64,000 nt of DNA from Clusia tigrina (lineage: Eukaryota; Arthropoda; Insecta; Diptera; Clusiidae). The notes under the pieces were generated by a model. That model saw only the letters and a program-made list of their open reading frames with translations. It was not told the DNA's origin and made no database searches. Where the stretch lies: contig OV050032.1 of the NCBI GenBank assembly GCA_920105625.2, positions 105,570,542 to 105,634,541 of the forward strand, in the 5' to 3' direction. A program made the translations under genes and the position numbers. Below are positions 11,674 to 22,478 of this stretch, one piece after another; position 1 is the stretch's first letter; the number at the start of each line of letters is the position of its first letter.

Positions 11674-13236
11674 CGTACCGAAAAGAAGATAGGGGCGTTT
11701 GAAGTTTTATCAGTGTTTGATTTGGGACTCTAGGTTAGCATAGCTTTGAGCGATAGCTTAAATTGACAAGAGGCTCGAGTACTTTATTGTTACAAAACTT
11801 CAAGGTTTCATGACGCTCCAGTAAAAAGTTACAAGCATTTGTATGCTTCAAAGTTTGATAGGTGTAGGACATATCGTATGGAAGTTAGGGGCGTTTGAAG
11901 TTTTATCAGTGTTTTATTTGGGACTCTAGGGTAGCATAGCTTTGACCGATAACTTAAATTGACAAGATGGTCGAGTACTTTATCGTTACAAAATTTCAAG
12001 GTTTTATGACGCTCCAGTAAAAAGTTAAAAGCATATGTTGCAAACTTTGATAGGTGTAGGACGTACCGTAAAGAAGTTAGGGGCGTTTGAAGTTTATCAG
12101 TGTTTGATTTGGGACTCAAGGGTAGCATAGCTTTGAGCGATGGCTTAAATTGACAAGATACTCGAGTACTTTATTGATACAAAATTTCAAGGTGTTATGA
12201 CGCTCCAGTAAAAAGTTACAAGCATTTGTATGTTGCAAACTTTGATAGGTGTACGACGTACCGTAAAGAAGTTAGGGGCGTTTGAAGTTTTATCTGTGTT
12301 TAATTTGGGACTCAAGGGTAGCATAGCCTTGACCGATGGCTTAAATTGACAAGAGGCTCGGGTACTTCATTGTTACAAAATTTCAAGGTTTTATGACGCT
12401 CCAGTAAAAAGTTACAAGCATTTGTATGTTGCAAACTTTGATAAGTGTAGGACGTACCGTAAAGAAGTTAGGGCCATTTGAAGTTTTATCAGTGTTTGAT
12501 TTGGGACTCAAGGGTAGCATAGCTTTGAGCGATAGCTTAAATTGACAAGAGGCTCGGGTACTTCATTCTTACAAAATTTCAAGGTTTTATGACGCTCCAG
12601 TAAAAAGTTACAAGCATTTGTATGTTGCAAACTTTGATAGGTGTAGGACGTACCGTAAAGAAGTTAGGGGCGTTTGAAGTTTTATCTGTGATTCATTTGG
12701 GACTCAAGGGTAGCATAGCCTTGACCGATGGCTTAAATTGACAAGAGGCTCGGGTACTTCATTGTTACAAAATTTCAAGGTTTTATGACGCTCCAGTAAA
12801 AAGTTACAAGCATTTGTATGTTGCAAACTTTGATAGGTGTAGGGCGTACCGTAAAGAAGTTAGGGCCATTTGAAGATTTATCAGTGTTTGATTTGGGACT
12901 CAAGGGTAGCATAGCTTTGAGCGATAGCTTAAATTGACAAGAGGCTCGGGTACTTCATTGTTACAAAATTTCAAGGTTTTATGACGCTCCAGTAAAAAGT
13001 TACAAGCATTTGAATGTTGCCAACTTTGATAGGTGTAGGACGTACCGTATAGAAATTAGGGCCATTTGAAGTTTTATCAGTGTTTGATTTGGGACTCAAG
13101 CGTAGCATAGCTTTGAGCGATGGCTTAAATTGACAAGATGCTTGAGTACTTTATTGTTACAAAATTTCAAGGTTTTATGACGCTCCAGTAAAAAGTTACA
13201 AGCATTTGTATGTTGCAAACTTTGATAGGTGTAGGA
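11674..13236. repeat. Block B, 8-mer HOR copy 2 (1,563 bp)
   Basis: It repeats copy 1 at exactly 1,563 bp. Private changes include CTAGGTTAGC near 11,729 (one base different from copy 1) and AAATTGCAAGCTTTTATG near 11,600. Most of the rest is identical by eye. Confidence 0.9.
11924..12114. repeat. 191-bp deletion monomer, block B copy 2
   Basis: CATATG at 12,032 and the shortened T-run, offset 1,563 from the previous copy. Confidence 0.9.
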
Positions 13237-14603
13237 CGTACCGAAAAGAAGATAGGGGCGTTTGAAGTTTTATCAGTGTTTGATTTGGGACTCTAGGGTA
13301 GCATAGCTTTGAGCGATAGCTTAAATTGACAAGAGGCTCGAGTACTTTATTGTTACAAAACTTCAAGGTTTCATGACGCTCCAGTAAAAAGTTACAAGCA
13401 TTTGTATGCTTCAAAGTTTGATAGGTGTAGGACATATCGTATGGAAGTTAAGGGCGTTTGAAGTTTTATCAGTGTTTTATTTGGGACTCTAGGGTAGCAT
13501 AGCTTTGACCGATAACTTAAATTGACAAGATGGTCGAGTACTTTATCGTTGCAAAATTTCAAGGTTTTATGACGCTCCAGTAGAAAGTTAAAAGCATATG
13601 TTGCAAACTTTGATAGGTGTAGGACGTACCGTAAAGAAGTTAGGGGCGTTTGAAGTTTATCAGTGTTTGATTTGGGACTCAAGGGTAGCATAGCTTTGAG
13701 CGATGGCTTAAATTGACAAGATGCTCGAGTACTTTATTGATACAAAATTTCAAGGTGTTATGACGCTCCAGTAAAAAGTTACAAGCATTTGTATGTTGCA
13801 AACTTTGATAGGTGTACGACGTACCGTAAAGAAGTTAGGGGCGTTTGAAGTTTTATCTGTGTTTAATTTGGGACTCAAGGGTAGCATAGCCTTGACCGAT
13901 GGCTTAAATTGACAAGAGGCTCGGGTACTTCATTGTTACAAAATTTCAAGGTTTTATGACGCTCCAGTAAAAAGTTACAAGCATTTGTATGTTGCAAACT
14001 TTGATAAGTGTAGGACGTACCGTAAAGAAGTTAGGGCCATTTGAAGTTTTATCAGTGTTTGATTTGGGACTCAAGGGTAGCATAGCTTTGAGCGATAGCT
14101 TAAATTGACAAGAGGCTCGGGTACTTCATTCTTACAAAATTTCAAGGTTTTATGACGCTCCAGTAAAAAGTTACAAGCATTTGTATGTTGCAAACTTTGA
14201 TAGGTGTAGGACGTACCGTAAAGAAGTTAGGGGCGTTTGAAGTTTTATCTGTGTTTCATTTGGGACTCAAGGGTAGCATAGCCTTGACCGATGGCTTAAA
14301 TTGACAAGAGGCTCGGGTACTTCATTGTTACAAAATTTCAAGGTTTTATGACGCTCCAGTAAAAAGTTACAAGCATTTGTATGTTGCAAACTTTGATAGG
14401 TGTAGGGCGTACCGTAAAGAAGTTAGGGCCATTTGAAGATTTATCAGTGTTTGATTTGGGACTCAAGGGTAGCATAGCTTTGAGCGATAGCTTAAATTGA
14501 CAAGAGGCTCGGGTACTTCATTGTTACAAAATTTCAAGGTTTTATGACGCTCCAGTAAAAAGTTACAAGCATTTGTATGTTGCAAACTTTGATAGGTGTA
14601 GGA
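13237..14603. repeat. Block B, 7-mer HOR (1,367 bp), first of a 19-mer
   Basis: The same unit as the 8-mer but one monomer shorter: 7 x 196 - 5. The missing monomer is the one just before the next marker, where the GAATGTTGCC monomer of copies 1 and 2 (11,450 and 13,010) is absent. It pairs with the following 12-mer as a 3,714-bp composite. Confidence 0.88.
13487..13677. repeat. 191-bp deletion monomer, block B copy 3
   Basis: CATATG at 13,595. It also carries CGTTGCAAAATT and CCAGTAGAAAG variants, which are shared with the copy at 17,201 and so date the 3,714-bp duplication. Confidence 0.9.
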
Positions 14604-16950
14604 CGTACCGAAAAGAAGATAGGGGCGTTTGAAGTTTTATCAGTGTTTGATTTGGGACTCTAGGGTAGCATAGCTTTGAGCGATAGCTTAAATTGACAAG
14701 AGGCTCGAGTACTTTATTGTTACAAAACTTCAAGGTTTCATGACGCTCCAGTAAAAAGTTACAAGCATTTGTATGCTTCAAAGTTTGATAGGTGTAGGAC
14801 ATATCGTATGGAAGTTAGGGGCGTTTGAAGTTTTATCAGTGTTTTATTTGGGACTCTAGGGTAGCATAGCTTTGACCGATGACTTAAATTGACAAGATGG
14901 TCGAGTACTTTATCGTTACAAAATTTCAAGGTTTTATGACGCTCCAGTAAAAAGTTAAAAGCATATGTTGCAAACTTTGATAGGTGTAGGACGTACCGTA
15001 AAGAAGTTAGGGGCGTTTGAAGTTTATCAGTGTTTGATTTGGGACTCAAGGGTAGCATAGCCTTGACCGATGGCTTAAATTGACAAGAGGCTCGGGTACT
15101 TCATTGTTACAAAATTTCAAGGTTTTATGACGCTCCAGTAAAAAGTTACAAGCATTTGTATGTTGCAAACTTTGATAAGTGTAGGACGTACCGTAAAGAA
15201 GTTAGGGCCATTTGAAGTTTTATCAGTGTTTGATTTGGGACTCAAGGGTAGCATAGCTTTGAGCGATAGCTTAAATTGACAAGAGGCTCGGGTACTTCAT
15301 TCTTACAAAATTTCAAGGTTTTATGACGCTGCAGTAAAAAGTTACAAGCATTTGTATGTGGCAAACTTTGATAGGTGTAGGACGTACCGTATAGAAATTA
15401 GAGCCATTTGAAGTTTTATCAGTGTTTTATTTGGAAATCAAGCGTAGCATAGCTTTTAGCGATAGCTTAAACTGACAAGAGGCTCGGGTACTTTATTGTT
15501 ACAAAATTTCAAGGTTTTATGACGCTCCAGTAAAAAGTTACAAGCATTTGTATGTTGCAAACTTTGATAGGTGTAGGACGTACCGTAAAGAAGTTAGGGG
15601 CGTTTGAAGTTTTATCTTTGTTTCATTGGGGACTCAGGGGTAGCATAGCTTTGACCGATGGCTTAAATTGACAAGAGGCTCGGGAACTTCATTGTTACAA
15701 AATTTCAAGGTTTTATGACGCTCCAGTAAAAAGTTACAAGCATTTGAATCTTGCCAACTTTGATAGGTGTAGGACGTACCATATAGAAGTTAGAGCCATT
15801 TGAAGTTTTATCAGTGTTTGATTTGGGACTCTAGAGTAGCATAGCTTTGAGCGATAACTTAAATTGACAAGAGGCTCGAGTACTTTATTGTTACAAAATT
15901 TCAAGGTTTTATGACGCTCCAGTAAAAAGTTACAAGCATTTGAATGTTGCAAACTTTGATAGGTGTAGGACGTACTGTATAGAAATTAGGGCCATTTGAA
16001 GTTTTATCAGTGTTTGATTTGGGACTCAAGCGTAGCATAGCTTTGAGCGATAGCTTAAATTGACAAGAGGCTCGGGTACTTTATTGTTACAAAATTTCAA
16101 GGTTTTATGACGCTCCAGTAAAAAGTTACAAGCATTTGTATGTGGCAAACTTTGATAGGTGTAGGACGTACCGTATAGAAATTAGGGCCATTTGAAGTTT
16201 TATCAGTGTTTGATTTGGAAATCAAGCGTAGCATAGCTTTTAGCGATAGCTTAAACTGACAAGAGGCTCGGGTACTTTATTGTTACAAAATTTCAAGGTT
16301 TTATGACGCTCCAGTAAAAAGTTACAAGCATTTGTATGTTGCAAACTTTGATAGGTGTAGGACATACCGTATAGAAGTTAGGGGCGTTTGAAGTTTTATC
16401 AGTGTTTGATTTGGGACTCTAGGGTAGCATAGCTTTGAGCGATGGCTTAAATTGACAATAGGCTCGGGTACTTCATTGTTACAAAATTTCAAGGTTTTAT
16501 GACGCTCCAGTAAAAAGTTACAAGCATTTGAATGTTGCCAACTTTGATAGGTGTAGGACGTACCGTATAGAAATTAGGGCCATTTGAAGTTTTATCAGTG
16601 TTTGATTTGGAATTCAAGCGTAGCATAGCTTTTAGCGCTAGCTTAAATTGACAAGAGGCTCGGGTACTTTATTGTTACAAAATTTCAAGGTTTTATGACG
16701 CTCCAGTAAAAAGTTACAAGCATTTGTATGTTGCAAACTTTGATAGGTGTAGGACGTACCGTAAAGAAGTTAGGGGCGTTTGAAGTTTTATCTGTGTTTC
16801 ATTTGGGACTCAAGGGTAGCATAGCTTTGACCGATGGCTTAAATTGACAAGAGGCTCGGGTACTTTATTGTTACAAAATTTCAAGGTTTTATGACGCTCC
16901 AGTAAAAAGTTACAAGCATTTGTATGTTGCAAACTTTGATAGGTGTAGGA
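14604..16950. repeat. Block B, 12-mer segment (2,347 bp), second part of a 19-mer
   Basis: It starts like the 7-mer but from about 15,330 brings in new types: GTGGCAAAC for GTTGCAAAC, GGAAATCAAGCG, and CTTTTAGCG for CTTTGAGCG (15,451, 16,230, 16,630). Length is 12 x 196 - 5. These types are not in block A, so they came from another part of the array. Confidence 0.86.
14854..15044. repeat. 191-bp deletion monomer, block B copy 4
   Basis: CATATG at 14,962, offset 1,367 (a 7-mer) from the previous copy. It has GATGACTT in place of GATAACTT, shared with the copy at 18,568. Confidence 0.9.
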
Positions 16951-18317
16951 CGTACCGAAAAGAAGATAGGGGCGTTTGAAGTTTTATCAGTGTTTGATTT
17001 GGGACTCTAGGGTAGCATAGCTTTGAGCGATAGCTTAAATTGACAAGAGGCTCGAGTACTTTATTGTTACAAAACTTCAAGGTTTCATGACGCTCCAGTA
17101 AAAAGTTACAAGCATTTGTATGCTTCAAAGTTTGATAGGTGTAGGACATATCGTATGGAAGTTAGGGGCGTTTGAAGTTTTATCAGTGTTTTATTTGGGA
17201 CTCTAGGGTAGCATAGCTTTGACCGATAACTTAAATTGACAAGATGGTCGAGTACTTTATCGTTGCAAAATTTCAAGGTTTTATGACGCTCCAGTAGAAA
17301 GTTAAAAGCATATGTTGCAAACTTTGATAGGTGTAGGACGTACCGTAAAGAAGTTAGGGGCGTTTGAAGTTTATCAGTGTTTGATTTGGGACTCAAGGGT
17401 AGCATAGCTTTGAGCGATGGCTTAAATTGACAAGATGCTCGAGTACTTTATTGATACAAAATTTCAAGGTGTTATGACGCTCCAGTAAAAAGTTACAAGC
17501 ATTTGTATGTTGCAAACTTTGATAGGTGTACGACGTACCGTAAAGAAGTTAGGGGCGTTTGAAGTTTTATCTGTGTTTAATTTGGGACTCAAGGGTAGCA
17601 TAGCCTTGACCGATGGCTTAAATTGACAAGAGGCTCGGGTACTTCATTGTTACAAAATTTCAAGGTTTTATGACGCTCCAGTAAAAAGTTACAAGCATTT
17701 GTATGTTGCAAACTTTGATAAGTGTAGGACGTACCGTAAAGAAGTTAGGGCCATTTGAAGTTTTATCAGTGTTTGATTTGGGACTCAAGGGTAGCATAGC
17801 TTTGAGCGATAGCTTAAATTGACAAGAGGCTCGGGTACTTCATTCTTACAAAATTTCAAGGTTTTATGACGCTCCAGTAAAAAGTTACAAGCATTTGTAT
17901 GTTGCAAACTTTGATAGGTGTAGGACGTACCGTAAAGAAGTTAGGGGCGTTTGAAGTTTTATCTGTGTTTCATTTGGGACTCAAGGGTAGCATAGCCTTG
18001 ACCGATGGCTTAAATTGACAAGAGGCTCGGGTACTTCATTGTTACAAAATTTCAAGGTTTTATGACGCTCCAGTAAAAAGTTACAAGCATTTGTATGTTG
18101 CAAACTTTGATAGGTGTAGGGCGTACCGTAAAGAAGTTAGGGCCATTTGAAGATTTATCAGTGTTTGATTTGGGACTCAAGGGTAGCATAGCTTTGAGCG
18201 ATAGCTTAAATTGACAAGAGGCTCGGGTACTTCATTGTTACAAAATTTCAAGGTTTTATGACGCTCCAGTAAAAAGTTACAAGCATTTGTATGTTGCAAA
18301 CTTTGATAGGTGTAGGA
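16951..18317. repeat. Block B, second copy of the 7-mer part (1,367 bp)
   Basis: It repeats 13,237-14,603 at an offset of 3,714, down to private variants such as CCAGTAGAAAG. With the next segment it forms the second 19-mer unit. Confidence 0.9.
17201..17391. repeat. 191-bp deletion monomer, block B copy 5
   Basis: CATATG at 17,309, offset 3,714 from the copy at 13,487, with the same CCAGTAGAAAG change. Confidence 0.9.
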
Positions 18318-20664
18318 CGTACCGAAAAGAAGATAGGGGCGTTTGAAGTTTTATCAGTGTTTGATTTGGGACTCTAGGGTAGCATAGCTTTGAGCGATAG
18401 CTTAAATTGACAAGAGGCTCGAGTACTTTATTGTTACAAAACTTCAAGGTTTCATGACGCTCCAGTAAAAAGTTACAAGCATTTGTATGCTTCAAAGTTT
18501 GATAGGTGTAGGACATATCGTATGGAAGTTAGGGGCGTTTGAAGTTTTATCAGTGTTTTATTTGGGACTCTAGGGTAGCATAGCTTTGACCGATGACTTA
18601 AATTGACAAGATGGTCGAGTACTTTATCGTTACAAAATTTCAAGGTTTTATGACGCTCCAGTAAAAAGTTAAAAGCATATGTTGCAAACTTTGATAGGTG
18701 TAGGACGTACCGTAAAGAAGTTAGGGGCGTTTGAAGTTTATCAGTGTTTGATTTGGGACTCAAGGGTAGCATAGCCTTGACCGATGGCTTAAATTGACAA
18801 GAGGCTCGGGTACTTCATTGTTACAAAATTTCAAGGTTTTATGACGCTCCAGTAAAAAGTTACAAGCATTTGTATGTTGCAAACTTTGATAAGTGTAGGA
18901 CGTACCGTAAAGAAGTTAGGGCCATTTGAAGTTTTATCAGTGTTTGATTTGGGACTCAAGGGTAGCATAGCTTTGAGCGATAGCTTAAATTGACAAGAGG
19001 CTCGGGTACTTCATTCTTACAAAATTTCAAGGTTTTATGACGCTGCAGTAAAAAGTTACAAGCATTTGTATGTGGCAAACTTTGATAGGTGTAGGACGTA
19101 CCGTATAGAAATTAGAGCCATTTGAAGTTTTATCAGTGTTTTATTTGGAAATCAAGCGTAGCATAGCTTTTAGCGATAGCTTAAACTGACAAGAGGCTCG
19201 GGTACTTTATTGTTACAAAATTTCAAGGTTTTATGACGCTCCAGTAAAAAGTTACAAGCATTTGTATGTTGCAAACTTTGATAGGTGTAGGACGTACCGT
19301 AAAGAAGTTAGGGGCGTTTGAAGTTTTATCTTTGTTTCATTGGGGACTCAGGGGTAGCATAGCTTTGACCGATGGCTTAAATTGACAAGAGGCTCGGGAA
19401 CTTCATTGTTACAAAATTTCAAGGTTTTATGACGCTCCAGTAAAAAGTTACAAGCATTTGAATCTTGCCAACTTTGATAGGTGTAGGACGTACCATATAG
19501 AAGTTAGAGCCATTTGAAGTTTTATCAGTGTTTGATTTGGGACTCTAGAGTAGCATAGCTTTGAGCGATAGCTTAAATTGACAAGAGGCTCGAGTACTTT
19601 ATTGTTACAAAATTTCAAGGTTTTATGACGCTCCAGTAAAAAGTTACAAGCATTTGAATGTTGCAAACTTTGATAGGTGTAGGACGTACTGTATAGAAAT
19701 TAGGGCCATTTGAAGTTTTATCAGTGTTTGATTTGGGACTCAAGCGTAGCATAGCTTTGAGCGATAGCTTAAATTGACAAGAGGCTCGGGTACTTTATTG
19801 TTACAAAATTTCAAGGTTTTATGACGCTCCAGTAAAAAGTTACAAGCATTTGTATGTGGCAAACTTTGATAGGTGTAGGACGTACCGTATAGAAATTAGG
19901 GCCATTTGAAGTTTTATCAGTGTTTGATTTGGAAATCAAGCGTAGCATAGCTTTTAGCGATAGCTTAAACTGACAAGAGGCTCGGGTACTTTATTGTTAC
20001 AAAATTTCAAGGTTTTATGACGCTCCAGTAAAAAGTTACAAGCATTTGTATGTTGCAAACTTTGATAGGTGTAGGACATACCGTATAGAAGTTAGGGGCG
20101 TTTGAAGTTTTATCAGTGTTAGATTTGGGACTCTTGGGTAGCATAGCTTTGAGCGATGGCTTAAATTGACAATAGGCTCGGGTGCTTCATTGTTACAAAA
20201 TTTCAAGGTTTTATGACGCTCCAGTAAAAAGTTACAAGCATTTGAATGTTGCCAACTTTGATAGGTGTAGGACGTACCGTATAGAAATTAGGGCCATTTG
20301 AAGTTTTATCAGTGTTTGATTTGGAATTCAAGCGTAGCATAGCTTTTAGCGCTAGCTTAAATTGACAAGAGGCTCGGGTACTTTATTGTTACAAAATTTC
20401 AAGGTTTTATGACGCTCCAGTAAAAAGTTACAAGCATTTGTATGTTGCAAACTTTGATAGGTGTAGGACGTACCGTAAAGAAGTTAGGGGCGTTTGAAGT
20501 TTTATCTGTGTTTCATTTGGGACTCAAGGGTAGCATAGCTTTGACCGATGGCTTAAATTGACAAGAGGCTCGGGTACTTCATTGTTACAAAATTTCAAGG
20601 TTTTATGACGCTCCAGTAAAAAGTTACAAGCATTTGTATGTTGCAAACTTTGATAGGTGTAGGA
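18318..20664. repeat. Block B, second copy of the 12-mer part (2,347 bp)
   Basis: It repeats 14,604-16,950 at an offset of 3,714. I noticed only a few substitutions: GATAGCTT at 19,567 against GATAACTT, GTTAGATTTGG at 20,118, CTCTTGGGTAG near 20,131 and GGTGCTTC near 20,180. The last 90 bases begin to differ (TACTTCATT), and the next marker is absent, so the array changes type here. Confidence 0.88.
18568..18758. repeat. 191-bp deletion monomer, block B copy 6
   Basis: CATATG at 18,676, offset 3,714 from the copy at 14,854, with the same GATGACTT change. Confidence 0.9.
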
Positions 20665-22335
20665 CGTACCGTATAGGAGTTAGGGCCATTTGAAGTTTTA
20701 TCAGTGTTTGATTTGTGACTCAAGGGTAGCATAGTTTTGAGCGATGGCTTAAATTGACAACAGGCTCGAGTACTTTATTGTTACAAAATTTCAAGGTTTT
20801 ATGACGCTCCAGTAAAAAGTTACAAGCATTTGAATGTTGCCAACTTTGATAGGTGTAGGACGTACCGTATAGAAGTTAGGGGCGTTTGAAGTTTTATCAG
20901 TGTTTGATTTGGGACTCAAGGGTAGCATAGCTTTGAGCGATATCTTAAATTGACAAGAGGCTCGAGTACTTCATTGTTACAAAATTTCAAGGTTTTATGA
21001 CGCTCCAGTAAAAAGTTACAAGCATTTGTATGCTGCAAACTTTGATAGGTGTAGCACGTACCGTATAGAAGTTAGGGGCGTTTGAAGTTTTATCAGTGTT
21101 TGATTTGGGACTCTAGGGTAGCATAGCTTTGAGCGATAGCTTAAATTGACAAGAGGCTCGGGTACTTTATTGTTACAAAATTTCAAGGTTTTATGACGCT
21201 CCAGTAAAAAGATACAAGCATTTGTATGTTGCAAACTTTGATAGGTGTAGGACGTACCGTATAGAAGTTAGAACCATTTGAAGTTTTATCAGTGTTTGAT
21301 TTGGGACTCAAGGGCAGCATAGCTTTGAGCGATGGCTTAAATTGACAAGAGGCTCGGGTACTTCATTGTTACAAAATTTCAAGGTTTTACGAGGCTCCAG
21401 TAAAAAGTTACAAGCTTTTGAATGTTTCCAACTTTGATAGGTGTAGGAGATACCAAAAAGGAGTTAGGGGTGTTTGAAGTTTTATCAGTGTTTGATTTGG
21501 GACTCTAGGGTAGCATAGTTTTGAGCGATAGCTTAAATTGACAAAAGGCTCGGGTACTTCATTGTTACAAAATTTCAAGGTTTTATGACGCTCCAGTAAA
21601 AAGTTACAAGCATTTGTATGTTGCAAACTTTGATAGCTGTAGGACGTACCGTAAAGAAGTTAGGGGCGTTTTGAAGTCTTATCAGTGTTTGATTTGGGAC
21701 TCTAGGGTAGCATAGTTTTGAGCGATAACTTAAATTGACAAGATGCTCGAGTACTTTATTTTTACAAAATTTCAAGGTTTTATGACGCTCCAGTAAAAAG
21801 TTACAAGCATTTGAATGTTGCCAACTTTGAGAGGTGTAGGTTTCTACCGTATAGAAATTAGGGCCATTTGAAGTTTTATCAGTGTTTGATTTGGGACTCA
21901 AGCGTAGCATAGCTTTGAGCGATGGCTTAAATTGACAAGATGCTCGAGTACTTTATTGTTACAAAATTTCAAGGTTTTATGACGCTCCAGGAAAAGTTAC
22001 AAGCATTTGAATGTTGCCAACTTTGATAGGTGTAGGACGTACCGTATAGAAGTTAGAGCCATTTGAAGTTTTATCAGTGTTTGATTTGGGATTCTAGGGT
22101 AGCATAGTTTTGAGCGATAGCTTAAATTGACAAGATGCTCGAGTACTTTATTGTTACAGAATTTCAAGGTTTTATGACGCTCCAGTAAAAAGATACAAGC
22201 ATTTGTATGTTGCAAACTTTGATAGGTGTAGGACGTACCGTAAAGAAGTTAGGGCCATTTGAAGTTTTATCAGAGTTTGATTTGGGACTCAAGGGTAGCA
22301 TAGCTTTGAGCGATGGCTTAAATTGACAAGATGCT
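18616..22335. repeat. Block C, 19-mer copy 1 in shifted register (3,720 bp)
   Basis: This segment is repeated from 22,336 at an offset of 3,720. It overlaps the right end of block B and adds, from about 20,665, monomers that follow the order of block A 1,500-3,300: GTATAGGAGTTAGGGCC, then GTGACTCAAGG, ACAACAGGC (20,757), ATGCTGCAAAC, and GGGCAGC (21,312). Length is 19 x 196 - 4. It also holds an odd replacement, GGTTTCTACCG for GGACGTACCG at 21,839-21,849. Confidence 0.88.
21841..21850. repeat. Micro-rearranged monomer (GGTTTCTACCG)
   Basis: The nearly invariant GGACGTACCG reads GGTTTCTACCG here, a replacement of ACG by TTTC. It destroys the ACGT core and was seen only in this monomer. The corresponding part of block C copy 2 (25,361) has the normal sequence. 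Confidence 0.8.
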
Positions 22336-22478
22336 CGAGTACTTTATCGTTACAAAATTTCAAGGTTTTATGACGCTCCAGTAAAAAGTTAAAAGCATAT
22401 GTTGCAAACTTTGATAGGTGTAGGACGTACCGTAAAGAAGTTAGGGGCGTTTGAAGTTTATCAGTGTTTGATTTGGGA
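22288..22478. repeat. 191-bp deletion monomer, block C chimera, last copy
   Basis: CATATG at 22,396, offset 3,720 from the previous copy. Its left part (to about 22,335) is of the GATGCTCGAG type and its right part is of the block B type, so it spans a recombination join. No CATATG was seen to the right of here. Confidence 0.88.
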
